Below, piece by piece: positions 1-8,288 of a stretch of 32,514 bases of DNA. The stretch is from the NCBI GenBank assembly GCA_003963315.1, contig RXJP01000131.1, positions 4,885 through 37,398 on the forward strand, in the 5' to 3' direction. This DNA comes from Rhodocyclaceae bacterium. Lineage in GTDB: Bacteria; Pseudomonadota; Gammaproteobacteria; Burkholderiales; Rhodocyclaceae. How positions within the stretch are numbered: position 1 is the stretch's first letter; the number at the start of each line of letters is the position of its first letter. The notes under the pieces are model-generated. The model saw only the letters and a program-made list of their open reading frames with translations. It was not told the origin of the DNA and did no database searches. The position numbers were made by a program, and so were the translations under genes.

Positions 1-423
1 GGAAAGCATTTCCAATTCGCCACCCTGGCCGAAGCCGAGGCCCATGTCCGCAAGGTGCATGCGCCCTTCGGCCTGTTGACCGACGAGCAATGGCAGCACC
101 TCACCCGTTGGTCGGTCAAACCCGGCCCCGCCGGCGACGGCAAGGGCTTTGTCTTCCACTACGATCCGGGCATTGGCGATGCCTTCCGCCTGGCGCCGAT
201 GTTGATGGATGTGAACCTGTGGCCGCTCTACGAACAGATCGCGTGCCCGGTGCTGGCCCTGCGCGGCGGCGACTCCGACTTGATCTCCCACGCCACCCTG
301 GAGGCCATGGCACAACGGGGACCCAAGGCGCAGATTCTCGAATTCCCCGGCATCGGTCACGCCCCCACCCTGATGAGCGAAGCCCAGATCGCGCCGATCC
401 GGGACTTTTTCGCCTCCTCCTGA
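1..423 (+). CDS. alpha/beta hydrolase, C-terminal part (5' truncated)
   Basis: The reading frame is open from the first base and stops at 421-423, so the gene begins before the window. About 140 C-terminal residues are visible. They fit the end of an alpha/beta-hydrolase fold: a strand followed by 'RGGDSDLIS', which would carry the acid of the catalytic triad, and later 'GIGHAPTL', which would carry the catalytic histidine. The nucleophile elbow (GxSxG) would lie upstream and is not seen. An internal GTG at 55 is only an in-frame valine. The substrate cannot be predicted. The gene ends 50 bases before ilvA on the same strand and could be co-transcribed with it. Confidence 0.8.
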   Translation, partial: GKHFQFATLAEAEAHVRKVHAPFGLLTDEQWQHLTRWSVKPGPAGDGKGFVFHYDPGIGDAFRLAPMLMDVNLWPLYEQIACPVLALRGGDSDLISHATLEAMAQRGPKAQILEFPGIGHAPTLMSEAQIAPIRDFFASS

Positions 424-473
424 AAACCTTCTGATACCCTTTTGCCTCTTTTACGTTTCGCCCCCAGCCCGCC

Positions 474-2021
474 ATGTCCGGTAAACCCGCTGTGAAATCA
501 CCCGCCAAGAAACCCGTCGACTATCTGGAAAAAATCCTCAACGCCCGCGTCTATGACGCGGCCATCGAGACGCCCCTTGAAATCGCCCCCGGGCTTTCCG
601 CCCGCAGCGGCAACCGCATCTTGCTCAAGCGGGAAGACATGCAGCCGGTGTTCTCCTTCAAGCTGCGCGGCGCCTACAACAAGATGGCCCATCTCACCCC
701 GGCCCAGCGCAAGCGCGGGGTGATCTGCGCCTCCGCCGGCAACCATGCCCAGGGCGTGGCCCTCTCGGCCAAACTGATGGGCTGCCGGGCGGTGATCGTG
801 ATGCCCACCACCACCCCCAGCATCAAGGTCAACGCGGTGAAAAACCGGGGCGGCGAAGCGGTGCTGGCCGGCGAGTCCTACGATGAGGCCTATGCCCATG
901 CCAAGGATTTGGAGAAGAAGCAGGGCCTCACCTTCGTCCACCCCTACGACGATCCCGATGTCATCGCCGGCCAGGGCACCATCGGCATGGAAATCCTGCG
1001 CCAGCATCCCGATGCCATCGATGCCGTGTTCGTGGCCATCGGCGGCGGCGGCTTGGCGGCAGGCGTGGCGGCCTACATCAAGCGGCTGCGGCCGGAGACC
1101 AAGGTGATCGGCGTGGAAACTTTCGATGCGGACGCCATGGCGCGATCCATCAAGGCCGGCAAGCGGGTGAAGCTGGATAGCGTGGGCCTTTTCGCCGACG
1201 GCACCGCGGTGAAGTTCGTCGGCGAGGAAACCTTCCGCCTCTGCCGTGAGTTGCTGGACGAGGTGATCCTGGTGGACACCGACGCCATCTGCGCCGCCAT
1301 CAAGGATGTATTCGAAGACACCCGCTCCATCCTCGAACCCTCCGGCGCCCTGGCCATCGCCGGCACCAAGGAATACGCCAAGAAGAAACGCCTCAAGGAC
1401 AAGACCCTGGTGGCGGTGGCCTCCGGCGCCAATACCAACTTCGACCGCCTGCGCTTCGTCGCCGAGCGGGCCGAGGTGGGCGAGCAGCGGGAAGCCATCC
1501 TCGCCGTGACCCTGCCGGAGAAGCCCGGCGCCTACAAGAAGTTCGTCTCCCTGATCGGCAAGCGCAGCATCACGGAATTCAACTACCGCTACAACGACGC
1601 CCGGGAGGCCCATGTCTTCGTCGGCGTGCAAGTCGCCAATCGCGACGAAGCCCACAAGCTGGTGGAAAGCCTCAAGCGCCACGACCTGCCGACCCTGGAC
1701 CTGACCGACGATGAAATGGCCAAGAACCACGTGCGCCATCTGGTGGGCGGTCATGCCAACGGATTGAAGGACGAGCTGCTCTACCGTTTCGAGTTCCCCG
1801 AGCGGCCGGGCGCATTGATGAACTTCCTCGAACACATGAGCAAAGGCTGGAACATCAGCCTGTTCCACTACCGCAACCATGGCGCCGACTACGGCCGGGT
1901 GCTGGTGGGCATGCAGGTGCCCAAGGGCGACATGAAAGCCTTCAAGGCCTTCCTCGACGCCCTCGGCTATCGCTGGTGGGACGAAACCAAGAATCCCGCC
2001 TACCGGCTTTTCCTTGGCTGA
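474..2021 (+). CDS. ilvA: threonine ammonia-lyase, biosynthetic (IlvA)
   Basis: PLP enzyme that deaminates L-threonine to 2-oxobutanoate, the first committed step to isoleucine, in the cytoplasm. The 515-residue product matches the long biosynthetic form (E. coli IlvA is 514). The PLP lysine is K63 in 'SFKLRGAYNK'. 'SAGNHAQG' and the glycine-rich phosphate-binding loop 'IGGGGLAAG' follow. From about residue 335 come two ACT-like regulatory modules ('LPEKPGAYKKFV', 'FPERPGALMNFL'), which in this family bind isoleucine and valine. This separates it from the short catabolic TdcB type. The ATG at 474 gives the expected N-terminus. The 3' end overlaps the upstream part of the MalY-like frame, so the two genes are probably one transcript. 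Confidence 0.96.
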   Translation: MSGKPAVKSPAKKPVDYLEKILNARVYDAAIETPLEIAPGLSARSGNRILLKREDMQPVFSFKLRGAYNKMAHLTPAQRKRGVICASAGNHAQGVALSAKLMGCRAVIVMPTTTPSIKVNAVKNRGGEAVLAGESYDEAYAHAKDLEKKQGLTFVHPYDDPDVIAGQGTIGMEILRQHPDAIDAVFVAIGGGGLAAGVAAYIKRLRPETKVIGVETFDADAMARSIKAGKRVKLDSVGLFADGTAVKFVGEETFRLCRELLDEVILVDTDAICAAIKDVFEDTRSILEPSGALAIAGTKEYAKKKRLKDKTLVAVASGANTNFDRLRFVAERAEVGEQREAILAVTLPEKPGAYKKFVSLIGKRSITEFNYRYNDAREAHVFVGVQVANRDEAHKLVESLKRHDLPTLDLTDDEMAKNHVRHLVGGHANGLKDELLYRFEFPERPGALMNFLEHMSKGWNISLFHYRNHGADYGRVLVGMQVPKGDMKAFKAFLDALGYRWWDETKNPAYRLFLG

Positions 2022-2034
2022 TCCCCGTACATCC

Positions 2035-3195
2035 ATGTCCTTCGACTTCGACACGCCCATTGACCGCCGCGGTAGCGACTCCCTGAAGTGGTCGCGCTAT
2101 GCCGGCAGGGACGTGGTTCCCCTCTGGGTGGCGGACATGGACTTCGCTGCGCCGCCAGCGGTGCTGGACGCGCTCCATCACCGCATCGACCACGGCGTGT
2201 TCGGTTATGCCAAGGCCTGGCCCTCCCTGATGGAGGCGGTACAGGATCATCTGCAAGGCGAGTACGGCTGGCAAATCGAACCGTCCTGGATCGTCTGGAT
2301 TCCCGGCGTGGTGGCGGCCTTCAATGTGGCCTGCCGCGCCGTGGGCGGCACGGGGGCCGGGGTGTTCACCACGACGCCGGTCTATCCCCCTTTCCTCACC
2401 GCGCCGGAACACTCGGGGCGACATCTGGTGACCCTGCCCCTGGTGCGAAACGGACGACGCTGGCAATGGGACTTCGCCGCCACGGACAAAGCCCTGGCGG
2501 AAAGCCGGGCGCGGCTGTGGCTGCTGTGCCATCCCCATAACCCGGTAGGTCGGGTATGGAACGAGGACGAATTGCAGGAGATCGCCCGGCTCGCGGAAAA
2601 ACATGATCTGGTGGTGTGCTCGGACGAAATCCACTGCGGCCTGGTCCTGGACCCGGCGACGAAGCACAAGCCCCTGGCGGCCCTCTCCCCGGCCATGGCG
2701 AAACGCACCATCACGCTGATGGCGCCCTCCAAGACTTTCAACATCCCCGCCCTGTACAGCGCCTTCGCGGTGATCCCCGACCCCGCCCTGCGCCGCGCCT
2801 TCAGCCGCGTGATGGACGGCATCATGCCCCACATCAACACCCTGGGGCTGGTGGCCACGGAAGCCGCCTACCGCGATTGCGGCGAATGGCACGGGGCGCT
2901 GATCGATTACCTGCGCGGCAATGCCCGTCGTGTGGAAGAAACGGTAGCCACCATGCCCGGACTCTCAGTCACGCCTGTCGAAGCCACCTATCTGGCCTGG
3001 ATAGATTGCCGTGAGCTGTGTGCCGCCAAAGGCATAGACAATCCGCAACGCTTTTTCGAGAAGGCGGGGGTGGGACTCTCCGATGGATGCGACTTCGGCC
3101 TGCCCAGTTTCGTCCGCCTCAACTTCGGCTGCCCCCGCGCCACCCTTGACGAGGGTTTGGCACGCATGGCCGCCGCCATCAACGCATTGCCATGA
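2035..3195 (+). CDS. MalY/PatB family C-S lyase (PLP aminotransferase fold)
   Basis: Fold-type I PLP enzyme of the MalY/PatB group, which cleaves C-S bonds of cystathionine or related thioethers to release a thiol, pyruvate and ammonia. The N-terminal 'WVADMDFAAPP' is characteristic of the family. 'SDEIHCGL' carries the PLP-ring aspartate, and K233 in 'APSKTFNIP' is the Schiff-base lysine. A TTG at 2014 would extend the frame by 7 residues and overlap ilvA. The ATG at 2035 gives 386 residues, the usual size (E. coli MalY 390), and a typical start, so I prefer it. The location after ilvA suggests amino-acid metabolism. The exact substrate cannot be read from the sequence. Confidence 0.9.
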   Translation: MSFDFDTPIDRRGSDSLKWSRYAGRDVVPLWVADMDFAAPPAVLDALHHRIDHGVFGYAKAWPSLMEAVQDHLQGEYGWQIEPSWIVWIPGVVAAFNVACRAVGGTGAGVFTTTPVYPPFLTAPEHSGRHLVTLPLVRNGRRWQWDFAATDKALAESRARLWLLCHPHNPVGRVWNEDELQEIARLAEKHDLVVCSDEIHCGLVLDPATKHKPLAALSPAMAKRTITLMAPSKTFNIPALYSAFAVIPDPALRRAFSRVMDGIMPHINTLGLVATEAAYRDCGEWHGALIDYLRGNARRVEETVATMPGLSVTPVEATYLAWIDCRELCAAKGIDNPQRFFEKAGVGLSDGCDFGLPSFVRLNFGCPRATLDEGLARMAAAINALP

Positions 3196-3455
3196 TCAAA
3201 CCCGACTGTTCCGTGGATGCGGAAGCCTGCATCAACTGGATCGCCTTGGGCATAGGCGATTTTCTCAAGAACGGCTACACCATGAGCCTGCTGGCCTTGA
3301 GCCTGGTCGCCCTGCTGCGGGTCCGGGCCAGGGAAAAACAAAAGAATCTCGATCGTCATACCCGCGCCCTGCTGGATAAACACGATCATCGCAACGGCGA
3401 GGGCCGCGGAGAAGCCTGGGCGATCAAAGACAACCGGATCGTGGAAAAGGACTAA
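3192..3455 (+). CDS. small single-helix membrane protein, unknown function
   Basis: An 87-residue product whose ATG overlaps the stop of the MalY-like gene (ATGA arrangement), which suggests translational coupling. It has a polar N-terminus with two cysteines ('DCSVDAEAC'), one hydrophobic helix near residues 30-43 ('MSLLALSLVALL'), then a highly charged tail ('RVRAREKQKN...'). The positive residues straight after the helix suggest an N-out/C-in orientation. I recognise no family. The tight coupling and the terminator 30 bases downstream support a real gene at the end of the ilvA operon. Confidence 0.65.
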   Translation: MIKPDCSVDAEACINWIALGIGDFLKNGYTMSLLALSLVALLRVRAREKQKNLDRHTRALLDKHDHRNGEGRGEAWAIKDNRIVEKD

Positions 3456-3486
3456 CGGCCAAGCGCTATCGATGGTGATGACCTAA

Positions 3487-3516
3487 AACAAAGGCCGCCC
3501 GAAGGCGGCCTTTGTT
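3487..3516. terminator. bidirectional intrinsic terminator
   Basis: A perfect 13-bp inverted repeat (AACAAAGGCCGCC, loop CGAA, then its complement) lies between the convergent small membrane-protein gene and ompW. It has T-rich ends on both strands (TTTGTT) and probably ends both transcripts. Confidence 0.9.
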
Positions 3517-3532
3517 CATTGGTATGGCTAGC

Positions 3533-4156
3533 TTAGAACTTGAAGCCGTAGCCGATGCCGACCAGCAACGGATCCAGAGTGACCTTGCCCACCTTGTTGC
3601 CGTTCAGCTTGACATCAGAATCAATTTGAACTTTCTTCACGTCGAAATTGATGTAGCTGTTAGCACCAATTTTGTAGTCGAAACCAATTTGGAAGGCGGC
3701 ACCCCAGCTATCGTTTTCCAGAGTCAGAGGGGCAACCTTGTTGACCTTGGAGTTGGAAATCAGAGTGTAGTTGATGCCCGCACCCACGTAAGGACGGAAG
3801 TTAGATTCCGGCATGAAATGGTATTGCAGGGTCAGCGTGGGGGGCAGTGCATCGAAAGAACCCAGATCGCCCAGCGTTTCAGACTTCACGTTCAACTTTT
3901 GGGGATAGGTCAGAATCAGTTCAGCAGCCAAGTTCTTGGTGAAGAAGTAGGTGAAGTCGACTTCTGGAATGGTCTTGTCCTGCACATAGACGTCGCTGGA
4001 ACCGCGATTAAGCACGCCCGCATCTTCCCATTTTTTGACGGGCTGAATATCCACAGCACGGATACGCATCATCCAATTGCCTTCCGTCTGTTGAGCGAAG
4101 GCGGAAGAGGCGCAGGCAAGGGCGGCAACAGCGAGGGCCAGTTGGGTTTTTTTCAT
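3533..4156 (-). CDS. ompW: OmpW family outer-membrane protein
   Basis: Small eight-stranded beta-barrel of the OmpW family, thought to pass small hydrophobic molecules through the outer membrane. The 207-residue product has a signal peptide (MKKTQLALAV... with likely cleavage after 'SSAFA', about residue 22). Alternating aromatic strands follow ('VDFTYFFTKNLAAELILTYPQK', given here as positions only in part), with 'YVGAGINYTL' and a C-terminal phenylalanine in 'GYGFKF', the typical outer-membrane assembly signal. The ATG at 4156 is preceded by AAGGAAG. The longer in-frame start at 4171 would put residues in front of the signal peptide and is rejected. An FNR-type palindrome lies 74 bases upstream, in line with anaerobic control of ompW known in enterobacteria. 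Confidence 0.93.
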   Translation of the reverse strand: MKKTQLALAVAALACASSAFAQQTEGNWMMRIRAVDIQPVKKWEDAGVLNRGSSDVYVQDKTIPEVDFTYFFTKNLAAELILTYPQKLNVKSETLGDLGSFDALPPTLTLQYHFMPESNFRPYVGAGINYTLISNSKVNKVAPLTLENDSWGAAFQIGFDYKIGANSYINFDVKKVQIDSDVKLNGNKVGKVTLDPLLVGIGYGFKF

Positions 4157-4223
4157 GGGGCTTCCTTTCAAGGATCAGAGACAAAGAGAAACCCCGAGAG
4201 TAACCATCCCGTAACAAAGGGTT

Positions 4224-4237
4224 TTGACCCCGGTCAA
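4224..4237. promoter_or_regulatory. FNR/ANR/DNR-type palindrome upstream of ompW
   Basis: TTGACC-CC-GGTCAA is a perfect 6+6 inverted repeat. It fits the FNR-family pattern TTGAY-N4-RTCAA. Its centre is about 74 bases before the ompW start codon, allowing a class II type promoter with transcription starting near 4189. The -10 region (near TTACTC on the minus strand, 4203-4198) is weak, as is common for activator-dependent promoters. The same element recurs at 23697. Confidence 0.7.
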
Positions 4238-4277
4238 CTCCCTGCTTCGCAGGCGTAGCCCCGTCGTAAGGCTATTG

Positions 4278-5369
4278 TCAGACGTTGAAAAGGAAGTTCA
4301 GTACGTCGCCGTCCTTGACCACGTATTCCTTGCCTTCGGCGCGCATCTTGCCCGCTTCCTTGGCGCCCTGCTCGCCCTTGTAGGCGATGAAGTCGGCGAA
4401 GGAAATAGTCTGGGCGCGGATGAAGCCCCGTTCGAAGTCGGTGTGGATCACACCGGCGGCCTGGGGTGCGGTGTCCCCCACATGGATGGTCCAGGCACGC
4501 ACTTCCTTCACCCCGGCGGTGAAATAGGTTTGCAGTCCCAGCAGTTTGTAGCCGGCACGGATGAGACGGTTGAGGCCGGGTTCCTCGAGGCCCATGTCGG
4601 CCAGGAACATCTGTTTTTCCTCGTCTTCCAGGTCAGCGATCTCGGCTTCGATGGCGGCGCAGAGCGCAACCACCTCGGCGCCTTCCTTGGTGGCATGGGC
4701 GGTGACAGCATCCAGGTGGGGGTTGTTCTTGAAACCGTCTTCCTTGACGTTGGCCACGTAGAGCACCGGTTTGGCGGTGATCAAGCAGAACTGCTTGATG
4801 CTGGCCTTTTCTTCCTTGGACAGATCAAGGGCGCGCACGGGCTTGGCTTCGTTGAGCTGGGCGACGCACTTTTCCAGCACGGCCACCAAGATCTTGGCGT
4901 CCTTGTCGCCGGCGGAGGCGGGTTTCTTGTAGCGGGTCAGGGCCTTGTCCACGGTGGCCATGTCGGCCAGGGCCAATTCGGTGTCGATCACTTCGATGTC
5001 GCGGATCGGGTCCACCGAGCCGGAAACGTGTACCACGTTGTCGTCGGCGAAGCAGCGCACCACGTGAACGATGGCGTCGGTCTCGCGGATATTGGCGAGG
5101 AATTGGTTGCCCAGGCCTTCGCCCTTGGAGGCGCCCGCCACCAGGCCGGCGATGTCCACGAATTCGACGATGGCGTGTTGGATCTTCTGCGGATTGACGA
5201 TCTTGGCCAGTTCGGCCAAGCGCGGATCGGGCACCTCGACGATGCCGACATTGGGCTCGATGGTGCAGAAGGGATAATTGGCGGCTTCGATGCCGGCCTT
5301 GGTGAGGGCGTTGAACAGGGTGGACTTGCCGACGTTGGGCAGGCCGACGATGCCGCACTGGAGAGTCAT
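4278..5369 (-). CDS. ychF: redox-regulated ribosome-binding ATPase YchF
   Basis: Universally conserved Obg-family P-loop NTPase (OLA1 group) that binds ribosomes and prefers ATP. The 363-residue length is exactly typical. Motifs seen: G1 'GLPNVGKST' at residues 9-17, the switch region '[12 protein letters not shown]', G3 '[18 protein letters not shown]', and 'YVANVKED' in place of the canonical NKxD. That last departure is normal for YchF and explains its ATP preference. A C-terminal TGS domain follows ('[14 protein letters not shown]', '[10 protein letters not shown]'). AAGGA lies 7 bases before the ATG. It closes the pth-ychF end of the translation cluster but is separated from pth by the TPR-methyltransferase gene on the other strand. 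Confidence 0.97.
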   Translation of the reverse strand: MTLQCGIVGLPNVGKSTLFNALTKAGIEAANYPFCTIEPNVGIVEVPDPRLAELAKIVNPQKIQHAIVEFVDIAGLVAGASKGEGLGNQFLANIRETDAIVHVVRCFADDNVVHVSGSVDPIRDIEVIDTELALADMATVDKALTRYKKPASAGDKDAKILVAVLEKCVAQLNEAKPVRALDLSKEEKASIKQFCLITAKPVLYVANVKEDGFKNNPHLDAVTAHATKEGAEVVALCAAIEAEIADLEDEEKQMFLADMGLEEPGLNRLIRAGYKLLGLQTYFTAGVKEVRAWTIHVGDTAPQAAGVIHTDFERGFIRAQTISFADFIAYKGEQGAKEAGKMRAEGKEYVVKDGDVLNFLFNV

Positions 5370-5649
5370 GGGATTCCTTTGCTGATGACCTTCAAGCTAG
5401 CGTCCCCGGCAGGATGGAGGGCCGGGGCGCAACGGGTGACACCCGCGGGAGCTGGGTCGATGGGCCGGCATTGTACCTCCTCAGTCCAACCCGCCGGCCG
5501 CCAAGAGGGCTCCCGTCGTCGCGGCGGGCGATTCCTTACATCGACCAAGGGGCGAGTACAGGTGGAATCCGGGCGTTGTCCCGCACGAACCGACAGGGTG
5601 TAATCGCGTCAGATAGAGGACGCAAAATTTCCCCTTCCGACACAACCCC
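5370..5649. other. intergenic region between divergent ychF and TPR-methyltransferase genes
   Basis: A 280-base gap between divergent genes. Apart from the promoter candidate at 5576-5604, I see no RNA gene, riboswitch or convincing small ORF. Open frames here do not resemble proteins. Confidence 0.6.
5576..5604 (+). promoter_or_regulatory. sigma-70 type promoter candidate for the TPR-methyltransferase gene
   Basis: TTGTCC, a 17-base spacer, then TGTAAT (4/6 and 5/6 matches to the consensus boxes). The predicted start near 5611 leaves a leader of about 39 bases before the ATG at 5650. Confidence 0.45.
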
Positions 5650-6936
5650 ATGGACGATTCCCCCACCCGATTGCTTGAGCTTGCCATCTCCCGTCATGGA
5701 GAAGGAAAACTGGCCGAAGCCGAGACGCTGTACCTGCGTCTGCTCGACACGCAGGGCGACCACGTGGAGGGCTTGCACTTCCTCGGCATCCTGCGCCACC
5801 AGATGTCCCGCAGCGAGGAAGGCATCGCCCTCATGGTGCAAGCACTGACGCTGGATGCCAACAGCGCCGGGCGTTTCAACGATCTTGGCAATGTCCTGCA
5901 CCAATGCGGTGACGCCGCCAACGCGGCGGAGGCTTTCCAAAACGCGACGCTGCTGGATCCCCGTGATGCCACCCTCTGGAACAATCTGGGTTCCGCCCTC
6001 CAGCAATTGGGGAAGCATAACGAAGCCGAGCAGGCCTTTCGGCAAGCCATCGCCCTGAACCCCGACCTGGCGGAAGCCCTCAACAATCTGGCCGGCCTGT
6101 TGGCCGCCCGGGGCGACGAAGAGGCGGCGGCGGAGCAGTATTGCCGCGCCTATATCCTGCCTCCGCTGGAAGGCAAGCCGCCACGCATGCTCGCCATCGC
6201 CTATTACCGGCTGGAACGCTACGCCGAGGCCGCGGACTGCTACCGGGCCTGGTTGAAGGAAGAACCGGGCAATGCGCAAGCGGCCCACATGCTGGCCGCG
6301 TGCTCCGGCGAAGCGGTTCCCGCCCGGGCCGACGACGCCTTCGTGGTGGCGACTTTCGACGACATGGCGGCGGAGTTCGAATACAAGCTGGTGCACCGGC
6401 TTGGCTACCGCGGCCCCGAACTGGTGGCCGAATTGCTTGCCTTCGCCGCGCCAGCGCCCGCCAGCCTAGATATCCTCGATTGCGGCTGCGGTACGGGGCT
6501 ATGCGCGCCGGTACTGCATCCCTATGCACGGCATCTGGCCGGGGTCGATTTATCCACCCGCATGCTGGCCAAAGCGGCGGCGCGGCAGATCTACGACATG
6601 CTGACCGAAGACGAATTGACCGCCTACCTGCACCGTCATCCGCAACAATTCGACTTGCTTGTGGCGGCGGATACCTTGATCTATTTCGGCGATCTGGCCC
6701 CCGTGTTCATCGCCATGCGGCAGGGGCTGAGGCCCGGCGGCAAACTGATCTTCACCGTGGAAACGGCAACGGGATCGGGCTACGATCTGCACCCGAGCGG
6801 GCGCTACCGCCACGATCCGGAGTATCTGCTTTCCACTTTGGCACAGGCGGGCTTTACGCCAATGACCGTGAGGGAAGCGGTGTTGCGGCGGGAGTTCGGG
6901 CAACCGACCCTGGGCCTGGCCGTACTGGCGGCGTAA
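5650..6936 (+). CDS. TPR-repeat protein with C-terminal SAM-dependent methyltransferase domain
   Basis: A 428-residue two-part protein. Residues 1 to about 215 form successive tetratricopeptide repeats ('GRFNDLGNVLHQCGDAANAA', 'LWNNLGSALQQLGKHNEAE', 'EALNNLAGLLAARGDEEAA'). The C-terminal part, from about 240, is a class I methyltransferase: motif I 'ILDCGCGTG' near 274, the acidic 'GVDLS' near 300, then 'FDLLVAADTLIYFGDL' and 'LRPGGKLIFTVE'. The repeats probably recruit the substrate and the second part methylates it with S-adenosylmethionine. No signal peptide is seen, so it should be cytoplasmic. It is monocistronic and convergent with pth. The substrate cannot be deduced; similar TPR-methyltransferase fusions are known as uncharacterised proteins. 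Confidence 0.85.
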   Translation: MDDSPTRLLELAISRHGEGKLAEAETLYLRLLDTQGDHVEGLHFLGILRHQMSRSEEGIALMVQALTLDANSAGRFNDLGNVLHQCGDAANAAEAFQNATLLDPRDATLWNNLGSALQQLGKHNEAEQAFRQAIALNPDLAEALNNLAGLLAARGDEEAAAEQYCRAYILPPLEGKPPRMLAIAYYRLERYAEAADCYRAWLKEEPGNAQAAHMLAACSGEAVPARADDAFVVATFDDMAAEFEYKLVHRLGYRGPELVAELLAFAAPAPASLDILDCGCGTGLCAPVLHPYARHLAGVDLSTRMLAKAAARQIYDMLTEDELTAYLHRHPQQFDLLVAADTLIYFGDLAPVFIAMRQGLRPGGKLIFTVETATGSGYDLHPSGRYRHDPEYLLSTLAQAGFTPMTVREAVLRREFGQPTLGLAVLAA

Positions 6937-6948
6937 AGCGCCGGGGGC

Positions 6949-7539
6949 TCAAGGCGCAGGCGCGGGGGGCTTGGCGTTGATGCGACGGGTGGCGCCGTCG
7001 ATGTCGCCCTTGGCCAAGGCCGGCCAGGCCAGCAGGGCGCGGTCCATGGCGGCGTCAATCTCGGCCTGCTCTTCCTTGCGGGCAGGCTTGAGCACGTAAT
7101 TCACCACGTCGTTGCGGTCGCCGGGATGGCCTATACCCAAACGCAGGCGCCAGAAATCCTGGGTGCCCAGTTTGGCGGTGATGTCCTTGAGGCCGTTATG
7201 CCCCCCCAGGCCGCCGCCGAACTTGAGGCGCATCTGCCCCGGCTGCAGGTCCAGTTCATCGTGCACCACCAGGATTTCCTCCGGCTTGATGCGGTAGAAG
7301 TGGGCCAACGCCTGCACCGCCTGGCCGGAACGGTTCATGAAGGTAGCAGGCATCAGCAGCCAGACATTGTCGCCCCTGGCGTTGGCGGCCCAGCCGTGGA
7401 AACGGCTTTCCTTGCTGAAGGAGGTGCCCAGTTCCCGCGCCAGGCGCTCACAAAACCAAAACCCGGCGTTGTGCCGGGTTTCGGTGTATTCGGCCCCGGG
7501 GTTGCCGAGGCCGACGATCAGTCGCAGGGAGGCCTGCAA
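6949..7539 (-). CDS. pth: peptidyl-tRNA hydrolase
   Basis: Recycles peptidyl-tRNAs that fall off the ribosome by cleaving the ester bond. The family signature is complete: '[20 protein letters not shown]' near the N-terminus with the catalytic histidine in 'RHNAGF', '[12 protein letters not shown]', '[11 protein letters not shown]', and '[13 protein letters not shown]'. The frame opens with TTG at 7539, two bases past the rplY stop codon. No ATG precedes '[10 protein letters not shown]', so TTG with translational coupling to rplY is the likely start, giving 196 residues. The C-terminus carries a short Ala/Pro-rich extension. The rplY-pth order is conserved across proteobacteria. Confidence 0.96.
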   Translation of the reverse strand: MQASLRLIVGLGNPGAEYTETRHNAGFWFCERLARELGTSFSKESRFHGWAANARGDNVWLLMPATFMNRSGQAVQALAHFYRIKPEEILVVHDELDLQPGQMRLKFGGGLGGHNGLKDITAKLGTQDFWRLRLGIGHPGDRNDVVNYVLKPARKEEQAEIDAAMDRALLAWPALAKGDIDGATRRINAKPPAPAP

Positions 7540-7541
7540 GA

Positions 7542-8198
7542 TTATCTCTTGTCGGTCTTCTCGGACTTCTTCTCGGCGGCCGGGGCCGCAGCCGGAGCGG
7601 CAACCACGGGAGCGGGCTCCTCTTCAGCCTTGGCGCCCTTGACGGTGATGGTGATGACCACCGGGTCGCCTTCGCCGTGATGCACCACTTCCACGCCCTT
7701 GGGCAGGGCCAACTGGGACACATGGATGGAGTGACCAGCGGTCAGGTCCTTGACGTCCACTTCGATGAAGGCGGGCAGGTCGGCGGGCAGGCACTTCACG
7801 TCGATTTCGGTGATAACGTGGGAGATCAGGCCGCCCTGGGTCTTGACGCCGGGAGCCATGTCCTGGTTGATGAAGTGCAGGGGCACCTTCTGGTGGATGG
7901 CGTGGGTGGCGTCCACCCGCTGGAAGTCCACATGCAGGATCTGCTGCTTGTAGGGGTGGCGTTGCACGTCGCGCAGCAGCACGGTTTCAGCGGCGCCAGC
8001 CACATTCAGCTTGAGCACGGAGGAATAGAAGGCTTCCTTGCGCAGGGCCTGGTAGATATCGTTGTGGTCGAACTCGATGGATGTGGGCGTTGCGGTACCA
8101 CCGTATACGATGCCGGGAACCCGGCCGGCGCGACGCAGGCGGCGGCTCGCACTCGTGCCCTGCAGTTCGCGCTTGGTAGCGTTGATTTCAATGGTCAT
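7542..8198 (-). CDS. rplY: 50S ribosomal protein L25, long form (CTC family)
   Basis: 5S rRNA-binding ribosomal protein. The 218-residue product has the N-terminal L25 domain ('[21 protein letters not shown]', cited in part, then '[10 protein letters not shown]') plus the C-terminal TL5/CTC beta-domain ('[19 protein letters not shown]', '[19 protein letters not shown]'). It is therefore the long type rather than the 94-residue E. coli form. It ends in an Ala/Glu/Lys-rich tail. The ATG at 8198 has GGAG at good spacing; upstream in-frame codons to 8222 would add a non-conserved extension. It lies between prs and pth, its usual position. A terminator separates it from prs. Confidence 0.95.
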   Translation of the reverse strand: MTIEINATKRELQGTSASRRLRRAGRVPGIVYGGTATPTSIEFDHNDIYQALRKEAFYSSVLKLNVAGAAETVLLRDVQRHPYKQQILHVDFQRVDATHAIHQKVPLHFINQDMAPGVKTQGGLISHVITEIDVKCLPADLPAFIEVDVKDLTAGHSIHVSQLALPKGVEVVHHGEGDPVVITITVKGAKAEEEPAPVVAAPAAAPAAEKKSEKTDKR

Positions 8199-8243
8199 GA
8201 TGACTCCAGATAAATAGCCCATCCGCGACCAGACGGGCTGTTG

Positions 8244-8281
8244 AAAAACCCGGCCGCCTGCGGTAAAGCAAGGCGGCCGGG
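8244..8281 (-). terminator. intrinsic terminator between prs and rplY
   Basis: On the minus strand, 11-bp arms (8271-8281 and 8249-8259) enclose an 11-base loop and are followed by TTTTT at 8248-8244. It lies directly after the prs stop codon, so only part of the upstream transcript should reach rplY, or rplY has its own promoter. Confidence 0.8.
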
Positions 8282-8288
8282 CAGAAAC

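Noticed and set aside
498-2060. Long open frame of 520 codons antisense to ilvA
   Set aside because: Its composition is a shadow of a GC-rich gene. ilvA on the other strand has all family motifs.
4238-4256. Small hairpin CCTGC-TTC-GCAGG as a terminator of ychF
   Set aside because: The stem has only five pairs and no T-run.
4224-5603. Long plus-strand frame of 459 codons opposite ychF
   Set aside because: It is rich in Gly/His/Val in the manner of antisense frames and has no recognisable domain. ychF is certain.
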